Position numbers and translations under genes: made by a program. Shown piece after piece: positions 27,496 through 42,500 of a DNA stretch of 64,000 bases. The stretch's first letter is position 1; each line of letters begins with the position of its first letter. This DNA is from Anser cygnoides (taxonomy: Eukaryota; Chordata; Aves; Anseriformes; Anatidae), in the NCBI RefSeq assembly GCF_040182565.1, contig NC_089883.1:16537001-16601000 (forward strand), given 5' to 3'. The notes under the pieces are model-generated. The model had not been told where the DNA came from and did no database searches. It saw only the letters and a program-made list of their open reading frames with translations.

Positions 27496-30135
27496 GTTGT
27501 TTTTTGCTTATACGAACTCAGGTGTTATTGGAGCTCTAGAGGCTATGGTCAGTGCTTTGCTTTAGCCCAGTGCCAGCCCTGCCTTCTGTGTGCCATGTGC
27601 CACCTCACCAGCATGTTCCCTATTGCAGTGAGGCCATGGGCTCAAAAGAGGGAGGGAGCCAAGTGTTACTCTGGAGCTCTTCTCCTCGGTACACAAAAAT
27701 TGTTGTTGCTTTTGGTGAGAATGGTGTTCTGTCTTGGGGGTTTTGTCACTGACTTCAGTTGTTTATTTGAGCTTATCAGGTCATGTCATTTATGCCTTTC
27801 AGTTGTGCCAGGTAGTATATATCTGGACCAAATGCTACCCACTGCCTCCAAGAAAAAATAAATAGAATCAAGGCTACTTTGAATCTAGTTCACCCCTTCA
27901 GTCCTGCACAGTGCTCTGAGGCCAAGACACTAAGATCCGCTGCTCTTCCTGTTTGTTTTGCCAGGAGGGTCAAATAGTCCACTTAGTTGCAGATTTGATA
28001 GTGGCATCAGGTGGTATCTGTTGGATCAGAGTCTCTTGGGAAATACACTTTTTAAAAATGATTACATTTTTGAATAAGTAAGAGACCTCCAGTTCCAGGG
28101 TCAATTTTTGTCTTTTCATATGTTTTTTTTCATATCTATGCTTCGCAGGATGAGTTTTATGTGGCCAATCGAAGCCTTGCAGTGAGTGGTCATGAATTTT
28201 GCGGCTGCAGAACAGAATTATTAGGCAGGTTATAAAAAAATAACCCTATTCTGTTTTCATGTGAACAAGCTTGTCATGAGTAATCCGTCCTTTCTTCTTT
28301 GTCCATTCCTGACTGAGTCTCAGTGAGCTTATGTTTCCTCGCGGGCAGATTGCTATCATGTCATTTCTCATCTGTGCTGACATCTGTATCTGTGATATTT
28401 GTATTAATGCTCATCCCAAGTTTCAGTGGTTCAATAGTGTCACATCCTGTGAAATATTAGTCATTGGTTCAGGATTTAATTCAGCTGTGAAAATACAGGC
28501 TTCTCTGGGACGCAGTTTGTCTAGGTTATGATAACAGGCTAGGTTGGTAAATAGCATTTGGTTCCTCTCAAAGCTCAAAATTCAGGTCCTAAGGAGATTT
28601 TAATATTGCTTTTCTTTATTCCTTCAAAGTTTTCTTAGTTATGTTACATTGTAATTGTTGTTCATTCCTTTATGACTTTAATGTTTATAGTTTACTGGAA
28701 CTTTTCAAAGTTGTATTTGGTCTGCCAGACTGTGAGGAAGATTATAATCTTCAGGCATTTTGCCTGTAGTTTTGTTCAGTTCCTGTCCATGTACCCCTTT
28801 ATATTATAGTTTTGTGGAAAAAATCTGAAATGTTACATCATTTTACAATGCATTTTGGCATTTCTAAGTCCAGTTCCCACATTTCCTATCTGTAAATTTA
28901 ATTTTGATATATAAATGCACTAGTCACTACCTGAAACTTTTTTAAAATCTGTTAGAGCTTACAGAATGCTTCCAAGAAATACAGAAGAAGAAAACAAGGG
29001 GAAAAATATTTCTCTTGTACTAGACGTATTAATTTGCTTTTATTAGAGGAGTATTTCAAGACCAATAAGCATCTGATAAGAAATGCAGTCAGTGAAACTT
29101 GTTATGTTGTCCATCTGCCTGTTGATTCCACTGATATAGATGCCTTTGGGAGTTACCAGCAGGTACATCAGATCTGAGAAAAGGGTAATGTATGTTATTT
29201 TTTATCTTTTTGTAAGAAAATGCTTTTAGCTACATTCAGTAAATGAGCAATTAATTATGCCAGCCTAAGTTTATCACTGAGAAAAATGGTTATTTTTACT
29301 GTGGTCTCAATTATTCATGCATAAATGTAACTGATTACCCTGATAGATCTAGATTTACATCAGTTGAAATAAAACCGTAAGAACTCGTTGCTATTTGAAG
29401 ATAAATAAGTTGTTTGCTATCAGTGAAGCAAGTATATTTTGTTTTGGGGGTGGTAATAAGAACATATGTTGACAGTGAAGGATGTAAATCAAACTGTTTT
29501 TTTGGCATGGACTAATGTCTCTGCATATGCATAATGCATATGTGAAGATACCGTTTAAAAGGATAAAAACAAATTGATCTGTTTGACATTCCTACTTATT
29601 CTCTGCAAGCATGTGGTTACCCAGTACCACTGGAAACTAAGGGTACTTTTTTCTGAGATAGTCACAGTGAGGGCAGCAGAGAGATGCATATCTTTATCCC
29701 TTTCCTTCACAGTGCATTTATATCAAGCCATGCCACAAAACAAACTCCAAGGGCTGTGAGCCTTCCCATAGTATGAGTGCAGGCATCCATGAAAATGATC
29801 TTTTGTGTAGTGGCATTTTCTCTGAGAATGTCATTTTTTCACTCGTGTGTTATTCCTTTGAAATCTGAATGAACACTTTGGCTGAAGTTGACAGTATTAT
29901 ATATTAGAAATTAAATGCCCGTGAGTTCTTCCTCTTACCATGCAGAATGTGCTCGTAGGCCTTTGAGACAGGAAGCACAGCAAACGGTAGGCTGTTTGCT
30001 CTTCACACTGGAAGTGCACTTTTATTAGATTTTAGCAGACTTGGTGCTTTATTTTACACACACTGTGTACAAGTTCCTTTGCTTTTACATGGCAGTTTCC
30101 CACGCATACACACATGCAACACATTAGTTAATTCC

Positions 30136-30186
30136 TATTATATAATTATTATAATATTATTGTACTATATGTGTGTATATATATAA
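30136..30186. repeat. AT-rich low-complexity tract
   Basis: About 50 bases of A/T with TTATAATATTATTGTACTAT and a GTGTGTATATATATA end. Simple sequence in intron 1. Confidence 0.75.
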
Positions 30187-33100
30187 TCACATCTTGTGTT
30201 ACCTGAAATACTGTTCAGAACATTTTCATTAGATGGTAGGCATCCTGTCAAGCTTTGGCTTTGCTTAAAAGATCCAATCTGAAATTTGTGCTTCAAAATT
30301 TACATAAATTGTTATCTCTTTGCAATAGCAAGCGAGGAAAATATTCTTACCGCCCTTAGAAGGTGTCCTTGATTTCAGCCACCTTAATCTGAGCACACTA
30401 ACAGCTGTAGTTTTTTTCTTTTGTCTCAATGGACATGGCTTGCTTACTTTTTTTCATCAGTCTCATTACTTAAACTGTGGTGCCGGAGCAGTTACGGTGT
30501 TGTAAAACTATTGAATTTGCGAATATGTGAAGATTCAGTGAACGTTGTATTTTGATTTTTAAAAATACTGTACTTTCTCAGGTGTACATTTCTGTCATTT
30601 CTGCTTGAGCTAACAAGTGGAAGAACAGAAGGCACAGGCGTGATGTCTTGAATATTAACTCTTAACCGCATTTTGAAGATAAAACATTTTATGTAGATAT
30701 AACTCACATTTTTACATAATGGCTTTCTAAGGAGAACTCGTTCATTAGCAAAAAGGAATTTGTTCCTTTTTATCCTTCATCGCTATAGAGAACCCAGGCA
30801 GAGAAACTTACCATGCTGCGTGTCTGAATTCCACTTCTAGAAGGGAGTTCAAGTGCCCAAATAATGTTTTTAATATGTTTTCTGACTTATTTTTGATAAT
30901 AAATATTTCTTGCTTTTTGTCCAGTAGGTCAACTTTTTCTGTCTCATGGAGGACAATGTGCTCCAGATAGAAGAGTCATCCATAAAGCCAGTATGTCTGA
31001 AATATGGTTTTCACTGAAAGAACATCTGTTGACTTAAACATATATCCTCCATTTCTGTGCTCAGCTTTTAAGAATGGTGGGCAATGGCTTTGAGCCCCTC
31101 CTTTGCTTGAACAGGATACCAGACAGCTTCTGGAACAACAGGAATTTAAGCTCGATGTGATTTCAGAGATCAGAGCTAGCAATTTCAACTTGATTTTGAA
31201 ACTGTAGAAAAGGAAACTTATGTAGCTGTGGAGTATAGCTGTGATATGCCCTGTTTTGGTGCCTGTTGAATAACACTGACAGAGTCTGATCCAGTCTTCT
31301 GGATGAAGGCTTTAAGTAGGAAATTCCCTAACTAAAGGAATAATCGGTACTTCCATTATTTGTGGAGTGATTTTGCATTGTAGTTTTCCAGAGGTTTGTC
31401 TAACTCTTCTGTACTGACATTGTTGTCCCTCATGAAGTCAGGAATTTTGTCTCATTAGGAAGAGCAGGATCTGGTTCTAAAATAAAGCTGTTACAGCTGC
31501 GTGCTTTGGTGCTTGGGGCAGGACAGAAGTTGAAGTTATATCTCTAAAATAATTGTTTGTCAGTCACAAAGGGATATATGGTTAATGCGTTGGTGATCAG
31601 ATGTAGGAACAGTGAAGTAAGATCAGTCTAGCAGACTTACTGGCTGCACAATGCAGTGCAGCAGAACAAGGAGTTAAACTGCATTTAGGTCTAAATAGTG
31701 TAATTCTTATATGCGGTCCTAGATGCAGTGCTCATCTATTTGCAGTGTTGGCACTCTGCACAGCAAGGTAGATATTTGAAAGTTAGAGCAGAATAACTAC
31801 CTGCAATGCATTATGTCCTTTGCCATTGATAGTTTTAAAGTAGAAGAAGTTGCAGAAGTCCTTCGCAGCAAAGGAATTAATTAAATTGACAAAAGCAACA
31901 GAGTATGAAAATGCATGTGATATGTAAAGTTACAAAATGAATGGGTTATTTACAACTTCAGCTGGTGTAGTACAACATTTTTCCTAACTTCAAATTGTTC
32001 TAAAAAGGATTAGATATAATTAACGCTGTATGACCTCCTTTTTTCTTTTTTCAAAGAATGTAGAGCTGTACATCTAATGAGGACCCCTGAAAGGGCTATT
32101 ATGTCCAATTGTCTCAATTATGCAAATAACATTGATATTTTAGCAGAAGGGAGGGGATACTTCAAATTAAAAGTTTCGGCTCCTGCTTTAGCCTTTCTGC
32201 AGTGCTGGCATTTTTACAGTGAGTATATCCAATGTTTGAAGAGAGGAAAGGAGGTTTAACAAATTGGAGATTTGGGCACTATCAAAGTAGATTTGTTGTG
32301 CCTTGTTCCACCATGAGATGAAAATACCCTCTGGGCAGGGAGATGGGTCATGAGACTTCTAAAGGATTACCTTCAAAGGGAGTCATGAGATTGGTTTGAA
32401 CAAAGAAGCTGCTCACATGCTTATCATATGAGATTCTCTTCTTAAAGTGGTGGAAACCCATCTCCTTGGGAATTCTCATGAACTTCAGAGAGACTGGAAG
32501 TCCTACAGTAAGATGAGTGAGGAGTCTGAACAATAAACGGAAAGATGGGACATGCTCAGAGTTAAATGCAATTTATTTATTCTAGATGTAAATCATCTTT
32601 CCAAACTCTGAAACACTTCAGTGACAAGCAGGTAGGACATAATTTAAAATGTTTTTTTGTTTCATTCCTGATCATTTTCTGCCTTGCTACCTTTTTAGCA
32701 TCAATATGCATAATTTAAATTTGCGCTGAAGAACTGTATATAGCAAGCTGTGATTGATTGGAGAAAGATAATTCAGTTGAAATAATAGTACTCTGACTAG
32801 ACTACTTTGTAGATTTCTCATTGTTTTGAAAGACATGGAAGCTGAACTACTAATTGCAGGAAGGCAAAATGAGTTTTCAGATTCAAAGAAAGGTGTTTCA
32901 TAACATTTTAAAAGTAGGAAATTTCTTTGGTGTGACTGTAACAAGAAGTAGAAATGCCGGAAAAGAGAGATTAGGTGAAAACATCTTACGTATTTTGGTG
33001 CCTTAGAGCTACCTCTGCAGCAAATGGGATGGAGTTCTGGTTTACTTGTTTTGTAGGTTGAGTCTTTGATTTGTTTTTGAGTTGTTTTTCAGATATCAAA

Positions 33101-36100
33101 ATTTGCCAGTAATGCTCTTTGGAGCTCACAGTTGGCAACAAGCCTTCTGATATGCCTTTTTCTGTGTGTGTTTGTTTCTATTTTGATTTATCAGGGGCTG
33201 ATGTTAGGTCAGGTATTACAGAAGTCTTAGAACAGAAGAGGGAATGATTTTTGGTGTTTTTTCTTACACCAGTAAGGGCCCCCAGTGAAAAGTATTTACC
33301 ATACATTTATCAGCAGCAACATCACGTTTGTATCGACAATGCTGCTGTTTTCATTTGAAGTAAGGCTTTTTGGCTGTAAAGCATGTAAAGCAGAAGTCTC
33401 AGAACTTCCTCACCAAGATCCAACCTACATGCTCTCCCTGGCTATTCACATCCCAATTGTTCAAATGATTGAGGAGCCTAAGAAGTTTTGGCCCTTGTAA
33501 GCTTAGCTCTTCAAATCACAATTCTGAAGAATGCTGCTCCCACCTGCTCTTCTGGCATTCCAGCCCTTTTGCTGGAGTGCACTTGGGTGCTTGAGGAGGG
33601 ACCTCTCAGGGTAGCGGTAGCTCCAAGAAGATGTATCCTCCTATTCCCCTGTGGAGCCAGAAGCAGCTATGAACAGAGGTCCTGGCCTGTTTGAGTCTCC
33701 TTTAACGCACCAAATTCAGGCTTTACAATTCTTGTACATTCACATGATGTGGACTTGGCTTGTCTCTTTACCTCAGAAGCAGAGAGTCAAATTTAACCTT
33801 GCATAGAGAGGAATCTTTACCCTGTGTGTTTTGTATCACCCAAGCTAAGAAACCACTGTCTGGCTTATTTCTTGACACCACTCAAAATCTGTTTGTGATG
33901 TAAGGACATGTAGGTGCATATGTTTATCAATTTCTCCCAGAGAAAATTTGAAATGTAGGAGTCCTTTTAGAAGTTTTAGGCATGAACTACAAAATTTTAA
34001 GATGTATTTCTGGAAGAAAATAAATCCATTTATTATCATGTTTGAAATTTAATGGTAATAGTTTGAGATTAATTCAAATGGTACATTCCAGTGAACGCTT
34101 TAAAGACATACATTGCTGAGTTACACATAATATTTGATATCCATAAATGATACTGTGTATCAGTAAAGGCAGAGTATCTCCCGTGTTTCCTGGATTGTAT
34201 CTGTTGAAGTATGGTCTCCTCTCTCTTTAGAGAAAAACCCTGTGTTACATACCGTACAAAACCATCAAGGAGCATCACTGGAGATACTGCTTTCTGGTTC
34301 TGTCGTACCACTGAATTCTTTTCACTCCCAGGTTTGTTGGTTTTACATGGTATAAGGACTGGACAGAAAGTTGACCCTATTTTCAGAAAACTGTTCTTAT
34401 CTATAAACAGCTACAAACTCATTTGAAATCTCCTTTTGCTCTCTTGCCCTTTGTGATTTTTTCAGTCCTAGAGTACTCAAGTTTTCAGAAAGTTCCCAGT
34501 GAACGTTGGCAACTCTCAGGTGTATATAATACAACAAGTGTTTGAAACATACGTATTTATCCTCTCTAGGAAGTAATTTAACCTTTGAGTTCCAGTTTTT
34601 CCATAATGATTTCTAAAAGATTACAAAGAATAATTCTGTACAAATCCTGCAGCCCAAGAGTTACAGTAGTTGGAAATACTTTCTTTTTGAAAATTACAGA
34701 AAGCAACAGGGTGCAAAATGTGGCTGATTGCTCTGTGGCATATTCTGTTAAAGCTTACATGTTAGCCAGTGCCTGGAAAGTAATTGCTTTACTGAGTGTA
34801 AAATTGCCCACAGCAAGTTGAAAATTTTCAACAGTTCAAACTATTTAACAGATTCCTACCTGTGGAATCTTGCTTTCAGGAAAGCGTTATGTGCTGCAAA
34901 ATGGTATTCATTTCCTAATGGAGAGACTGATTTTTATTCTATTACATATATAGGAGCATGCATATTCACAGAAAGCAAAAGGTAGAGGTAAATATTTGTT
35001 ACCAGCATCTCCAGATTTTAGGGACATCTGGGATATGCATATATTGTGCTATATTATGATTATAGAAATTTTACTTAGTAGTAATTTTAAAGTATTTTAT
35101 TAACATGCTTAGCAGTATGCCTTAAACAATGGCTTTATTTTACCACATCTGAAAAATGTTAATATAATAAAGTCTCCAAGTCTACACGTTTAGTGCACTG
35201 TGCATTGAAGTAGCGCTGATTAGAACTGTGCACTTAGAACACACTCTTCAGAGATACGCAGTATCTCACACATCATGAAGTCATTCTCTTGAAAATATTT
35301 TTTCTTCTCATGGTTTCCGGTGTTTCATTGAGAACAATAATAAGATTTCAAACCATACCATTACATCATGTGTGAAAAACCAGCACTATGAACTGGTTTA
35401 TCAGAAATTTTATAGAAGTTATCTCTGAATTAGTAACTTGTAAACTCTTACAGCAAAGGAATAATTGTATTTTTAACCTCTTTACCATGTCCCACATACA
35501 TATTATTTGTGTGTCCTAACTTCCTTTAAAAACATACCTAGCAAAGAGTCTTTATGTTAGGGCAGGTAATTACTACTGTACAAAAGCAATTCCTGAGCCT
35601 CCTCAAATCTAAATACCAGGTTGTCTTTTATCTGCAAACAAGAATTACTAAAGAATTATAGTGGAAAATAGTTATTGCCAGGCTACTTTGGCTAGCATAA
35701 TGTCAGAGGCTGCTTGCCCTCTCTCCTTACTTATCCACTGAGCTATATGGGGCCTCTTGAGAATGTTTGCTTGTAGGCAGGGCTGACTCCTCTACCCCCA
35801 GACTAGCATCTTGGTTTGTGTTCCTTACAGTTCTGCCACACGTTAGGTGCTTGGAGTAAAACTGGAGTGTCTGCCTCAGACTGAAGGTTTTTTGGGAAAA
35901 GAAAAATCTAAAACAGATCTCAGAAAGGAAGTTAAGTACAGGTACAAGTGTTCCTCATCTCCCCAGCATCTAGAACAGGAGCTAAATGCACCTGGAGGAC
36001 TTCACAAGTTAGTAAAGGAACTGCAGTAGGTAACAAATTGAGTCTATACATTATTGTTACCATTTCCTAGAAAATCTTGTCCTTGAAATGTGGCACAGTA

Positions 36101-36228
36101 CAGGGTAGGACAGAACTGTTGCAGGAATTCTTTTGCTGTCTTACAATGTGGTAGGTATGGTGTGTAACCTGGTCACTGAGACTTTTGTTGCATTTGGCAA
36201 AGGAAATTTTAAAAAAAACCTATACAAG

Positions 36229-36544
36229 TGTGGTGGTTTTACTCGGGTGGGCAGCCGAGCTCCACCACAACCGCTCTCTCACACCCCCTCCTCCTTCTTC
36301 ACTGACCTTGGCACCTGCAAGGCTGTTCCTCACTCCTCTCACGCTCCCAGCTGCTGTGTGTCACAGCATTTTTTTCCCTGTCTTAAATACGCTCTCACAG
36401 AGGCGCAAAACAACATCACTTACTGGCTCAGCTCTGGTCAGCAGTGGGGCCCTTACTAAACATGGGGCAGCTTCTAGATCCTTCTCACAGAAACCACCCC
36501 TATGGCCCCCTGCTACCAAAACCTTGCCATGTAAACCCACTACA
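36229..36544 (+). mobile_element. Solo LTR of an avian endogenous retrovirus in intron 1
   Basis: About 316 bp, from TGTGGTGGTTTTACTCGGGT to ...GTAAACCCACTACA, thus TG...CA bounded. The opening GGTGGGCAGCCGAGCTCCAC block, the TTAAATACGCTCTC TATA-like region near 36383, and the closing ACCAAAACCTTGCCATGTAA stretch match an LTR type common in birds, from memory. The flanks ACAAG (left) and ACAAA or AAGGT (right) do not give a clean target-site duplication. No internal viral region is present, so this is a solo LTR. Several spurious ORFs overlap it. Confidence 0.8.
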
Positions 36545-39500
36545 AAGGTATGTTCTCTGCAGGCAAGCACTGAGCTGAGCCTTCCAGCTTTGTTCTACAA
36601 GTGGTTGTTTGGTCGCTTGGTGCTAGCTGTGCGGTTATGTGCCTAAGCAGCTGCGTCTGTCTCGCAGTAGGGCACCAGTGCTCAGCCAGCACACTTTTCT
36701 AATGTGCCTCTGTGGACGTTGTGCCAGAGTTGGGTATATCCAGCCATGTCAGAGCAACCCAGGTCTGCGGTGATGTTGAGGCTGTAGTCGTTACTCATTT
36801 CAAGCCTCTAGGAAAGAGCTGCATCTCTAGGAGACGTGGCAGAATTGTGTAACTTTGGGAAAAGAGAGCTTGTTAATTCCTTTCATAGTCTGTATCCCTA
36901 AGCTAATCCAAGTGGGGAGAAAATGATTGCTCTTGTTCCAGCAAAGTTTGCTGCCTGCCTCACCAGCAGGTCAGGACCACAAAGCATAATGAAGACATGA
37001 AGCACTGTTTACTGGTTTCCACATCAGCAGCAGGAGTGATTTCTGGCATGAGTTTGAAATACCATATTGCTAAGTGGCTCTGCCATCCTGCCTGTGCTGT
37101 GTTTGTCTCATCCACAGAGCAAACGGTTCCCTGACAAGGTTGCTGGAAGAGCATGGGTTCAATTTGAACCATATGAAAAGTGCAGTGGGATGAGAATAAG
37201 AATTGTCTCGAGGAAATAGTCTATCCTTTGAAAGAATCTTAAAACTCTCATAACTCCTTTTTTAATGCTATGCTTATTAGCAAACAAGATAGGGAATCCT
37301 CTTTGTTGCAGATATTGTTTGGTACTTCACATTCTCGTAATTGCTAAAACTCTGGTTTGTTGTATATATCACTGCTTTTGATATAATTCATGCAAAGCAG
37401 GGTTTTGGAAACTTAGCTTTGTTTCTCAGGCTGTAACTGTTTTATAGTTGGGCATGTTATTTATGTCTGGTTCCCTAGTGACATAAGACAAATTAAAAAC
37501 ATTATTGTGGTTTTATGTCCTGTCTTTTCTCAGCAATGATCAACTTTTCAGTAAAGTTTTATCAGTCTGTGTGTGTCTACAACATTGGCTATTAGCATTC
37601 ATCACATAATTTGGAGTGTATTTCTCCAAGCAAGAACACTGTTATTGGAAAGACAGTTCTTCTGGGTAGGGCTGCATTTATTTCGCACTTTTCCTAGAAC
37701 AGAAAGGGCATCTCCCATAACATTTTTATTTCCCTCATTTCTGATTGGAGTCCAGTTCCAGAATATGATTCCATCGCATGTTTTTAACAGTTTTTGGCCC
37801 ACCAGTAACATCCTAATGAGCACTGTAGAGATATGGTAAGAAGTGAAACTGACCCCAACAGCCTTGGAGAGCAGAGTCTGATGCAAATTTGTCAGGATCC
37901 TGTGCAAACGGGATGCATAGAAGAGTCCTCACAGATTTCTGTGATGGATCTGAAATGGAAGGATGGTTTGTAGGCTTTGGAAATACACCACATATATACC
38001 CACTTGAAGATTTCTTCAGCTACAAAGAAATCAAGATGTTTATTTGTGGAAAAAGGGAGAACTAGAGAAGAATCAATCAAGGGGTAATGCATCAATACAT
38101 GTAAATGAGAACAAATGCAAGTATTGCTGGCCAGGCATGAGTCAAGTACGCCTTGGAAGCTGAGAAGCTGCATATACATGGCACTGCATATTAGCTAGTG
38201 AAGGGCTGGTGCTTTCAGAATTCCCATTTATGACCCTCTGAAAAGGACCTGTCTCCCCCAAAGAGTGGAGCTGCCATGACAGGATAATCAGATCACCTTA
38301 AAGGGTGACTAGTTGGGTACTTGGGAACAGTATCCCTTCAAAGGGAAAAAAAATGATGGATAGCATAATTAAGATGTTGCAGTTTACAGAAGCTTAAAGT
38401 AGAAACCTGTCTAGTATCAATTTCTAAGGCCGAGGTAACAGAGTCTCTGCTGATACAATGGTTTATTTTCCTTTTTCTCCTAATTGTTTATTTGGGGGAG
38501 TTCTCATTTGTGTTTTTTTTGTTCTCAGGTAAAGGCAACTGAATGTGATTACCTGAATGGCATTTACAAAAGGACTTGTTTCCACCATGAATGGAATTGT
38601 GCTTACATATGCTCACAGTATGAATTTCATTCCACCTCCAGTTATTTCTTTCTCTCACTCTCTCATCAACACAAACATCTCTGCTGAAATCCAGCGTGAA
38701 TATTCCGGTTTAATTCTGTAGGTCATTCTAGTTAAATAATTGGGCAACAGAGTTGAGATTTGACTTCCCTGGTGGTGCCACCTTTTGCAGCATACTGCAA
38801 GCTGGATTACCAAAAAATGTTGGTAAGGTGATGTGAAAAGGGCTACAGCTGTATGTTTCTTATAACTGACAGTCATCAGTCCACATCGTAACAAAACGTT
38901 GGTGAAAATAATTCGTATTACTGCAACAGATGTGAGTGCTGCTGCCCAGCCAGCTCTAGTTTTGTATTATTCTGTGCTTGATTTAGCCTGCCCTATATTA
39001 TGCATAACACATTTGGTCCCCTGCCTACTCCCCCATTGCATCTGTGCCCGTGGCGCTGCGCAGCAAGCACTGCTGTCTGCATGCCTCCTTGTCTGCTGCC
39101 CAGCTGTGCCTGGTACAGGCAAAGCCTCTCTGGTGTGCAGCAGCTGGGGAGCGTGTGCTCTTTAATAGGGCCCCAGGTGCCAAAGAGCTTTCCTACAAGT
39201 GCTCTCTAATGGCCTGTTTCACCCCATTCTGTGAGCAGTAATTCAAGCGTGCCAGCCTGTCCAGCAAGGGCATGTCCCTGTTGCAAGGAGCTTTGCTTTT
39301 TGGGGAACATGACAGATGAGAGGTCTGACCAGTTAGGTTTTAGGTCTGGTTGGGTTTAGGCTTTGGATGTGCTCCAGCGACACTACAGCTCTCATCCCTG
39401 ACCCCATTCCGCTCCACAAATTCTTTCACTTCCTGTGGTAATAATTTTATCGTTACGATTATGCAGAGACACTAAATACTTCTGCTATCCTGCAGGTTTA

Positions 39501-42500
39501 TGTGGCAAATGAGCTTCACAGGTTCTGGTGTCACAATGGAGCATACATTTGTCTCACACCATTTCCAGTGAGTTTGCTCTCCTGTATTAATTCCCACCCT
39601 GCATTTTTTTCCAAAGGTGCATTGGTCCAGAACCCACCCTGCTGCTCTTGCACGAAGCTGCAGTGAAACAGAGCCTGCAGCTCTGCTTCAGTATAGCCTG
39701 AAATTCAGACCCACTACTGATTCATTGAATGGTTGCTTATGTACGAAGCCAAATACATACAATTCCGTGTTACTTCAGCAGCAAACTGGAGTTGTCTGTA
39801 TGTGGTGGTGAGAGATTATTTTCCTCAATTCAGTTACTGTGTGTCTGCAGCCTTACATATGCATGTTTCTCACCAAATAACGTAGTTTGTTTGTGGTATT
39901 CCCAGGACAGCTGGTCTTAATGGAACTAATTATTTTGTTTATTAATGGCAGTGCTTGAAAGGAGATTGATTGTTTAGGGTCTTGATTTTTGTTAATTCAT
40001 TTGTTAACTTATTTACAAACTAACAACACTGATTTCTGGTCTCTTCTACAGGAGACAAATACCCTTTTTTAATGCTAAGAGGACCAAAAAAATCCATGAA
40101 AGGGGTAATAAAACACAGTATTATTTAATACTGTTTCCTGGCAATATATTGATCTCTAGGCTGAAGACCAAGAGTTAGCAGTGGTTTGTTTTTTGTTTTA
40201 GGAGACCTGTTGTCAGTTTTTGTAAAGGAGAACAAATATGCTACTGAGCATCTGAAGTAGGCATTTTTTCAAGATCAGGTACCCTGATAAATACATTCAG
40301 GATTTTCAGTAATAAGCAGGTTTGAACTTCACTACTATCAGCAACTTGGGATCTTGCTTTTTTTGTGTTTCTTAGAGGTCAGTGGAAAATGCACAGTATT
40401 TTTGGTACCATTATCTTGCTGGTAGCACCCATTTGTCTGTCATCCTAATACTCCCACTGGCTCCTGGTCTGAAAACTGTAGCTGATCTGCCGTAGTCCTT
40501 TCAGAATTCATCCCTTCCAAGGCTGTTAAAAAAAAAATGCTCTAGTTTATTCAAACTCACAAGAGACAGTATGTGTAATTACACTTTCCCTCAAACAAAC
40601 AAACAAATTTCATTCCAGAGAAAGAAAAGTACAGAATCTATGTCAAACAAGTGGGGAAATTGCCCATTTTCTGACGCTGAATGTCTGCTCAAGTATTTGC
40701 ATCGGATTATAATCAAGCTTTGGTTAAGCAGATTAAACAGACAAAGGCAGTGAAACTTCAAAGGCTGACCGAATGTGCTGAGTTTTTATTTCCCCTGATC
40801 TGTAATGCCTGCTTTTGCCTACTTCTCATTAGCACTGAAAAAATAAGCCAGTGGAGCATAATGTAATGTCCAACTGTAGAGCCTATAGTGACTGAGCTTT
40901 AACGGGGTTTTTAGGTGTGAGAATAAAATGTGTGGTTTTTTGTGGTTTTTTTTTTTTCAGTGTAGCCGTAGATAATAGACTTCCTGTGACAGGCTTTTTA
41001 ATAATGAATGCACAGCTGAGAGCTCAGCTGTACTGTAGAGCTCATTTTTGATACCAAGATGCAAAAGCTCCTTTCCAAACACATATTAAGTCTGTGATTT
41101 AATCCATTGGCTAATGAATTGTTTTTACATGAAACACATGAAATAGGAAAGTTTGTTCGTTGACAAGCTGTGAGGTAAAGCAGTAATCAATGACGTGGTG
41201 TAAAAATCCAAGTTGTTTTGATATTTCTAGATTACATTTTCCAGTATTCTGCACAGACCGGTTAAATGTGCAGAATCTGTTACCAGTGGTATACTGAAGA
41301 GTGCTTTTCACAATGTGGGATTGATTTGGGCATTTGTGTCCCTCAGTCAAGGAGTTAATAAAGACCATACAGAAGTCTAAAATTTTATTCAGTCAAAAAA
41401 TTAGTATATTTAACAAGGCAAAAAAAGGGGGATAAATGATTTGACCTCTGTAACAGGATCCTGTTAAGCTCATTTTATAACGTTGAAGACCATAAGCTAG
41501 TACAGTGTGCGTAAGCACATGTAACATCGTTGGGCATAGTTGTAAAATGGCAGTGAATTTGGATACTGTATGGTTTGGGATCCATTTTAAAAAACTAATG
41601 TAATTCCTGTCATACAAAGTGGTTTGGGCTGTCTGAACATTTTGAATTGCCCGAATGCCTGTGAATTAGCCAAATCTGGTTCCAAAGAGGAAAACTGCAA
41701 GTGTTTGCTCTAGCCATCCACCTCCTGCTATCACAGAGCCTCATGGATCTCCCTGTCTTGGGTGTCTACTTCTCTACCTTGCTAGAACTGCGCCCTGATA
41801 ACTAGACTCTAATGCTATAAAATTAAAATGTTTTCTGAGCTGTTTCTAATAATATTATCACTAAAATTTGTCATCTTGTACGAACCTATCCAGAAAGTGT
41901 GTAAAAAGAACCTTTGAAATCTTTTTGGGAACAAAGGCTTTTTAGGTTCATTTGAAGAGAGATTGTATTGACTCAAGACAGCTGACCATGTCATGCTGCC
42001 TTTAGATACTAAATTTAATATCCTCTTGGCTTCAAAATTTGCTTATGATCAAGCTCTTTATGCTAAATGCCTGAAATTTATGCCTCGTCATTTAGGAAAC
42101 AAGTAACATGGTAAGCTACATATTTTTATTTTTTTTTTCTAATGAGTTCTTAACTCTTCCCTCTCAGGTGAACAATTCCCTTTCAAATGAAATGAGGCAG
42201 TTCTGTCTTGGTAAATCAGTAACTATTTCGAGTGGAGAGCAGAAGTGCAAGATCTCCTAGACCACTGGCTGTCGAGGCATTCAGGCTGAGAGGCACCTGA
42301 AAGAGGCAAATATTTGCTTACCTGGACAGATTATGGGCAGCTTTTTCATGGAGCAGAAGCTTTTATGAGCAAACATGGAATTGGGTTTGCAACTTACTTA
42401 AAGTGAGGGAACTTCAAGTAATCTATTATTTCAGACATAATGGAGGAAATGAAGAGGCCTGACAGGACCCAACAAGTCAACGAACAAAGGAACTTCAGAG

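Noticed and set aside
27240..27861. ORFs of 99 and 139 codons in two + frames
   Set aside because: Both read through the T/G homopolymer tract (poly-Phe then poly-Gly) and overlap each other; no family resemblance or splice structure.
35847..36029. 60-codon ORF ending in ...LVKELQ
   Set aside because: Charged and superficially protein-like, but no donor at its end (CAG is followed by TAGGTAAC), no known family, and no partner exon.
36133..36646. Overlapping ORFs of 108 and 153 codons on + and 69 codons on -
   Set aside because: They lie across the solo LTR at 36229-36544. LTRs of this type are non-coding and the ORFs are open only because the element is GC-rich.
38899..39241. Three overlapping + strand ORFs in a locally GC-richer part of intron 1
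   Set aside because: Cys/Leu/Ala-rich translations in three frames with no domain; looks like a stop-poor patch. I also considered a promoter or CpG island, but CpG is not obviously enriched.
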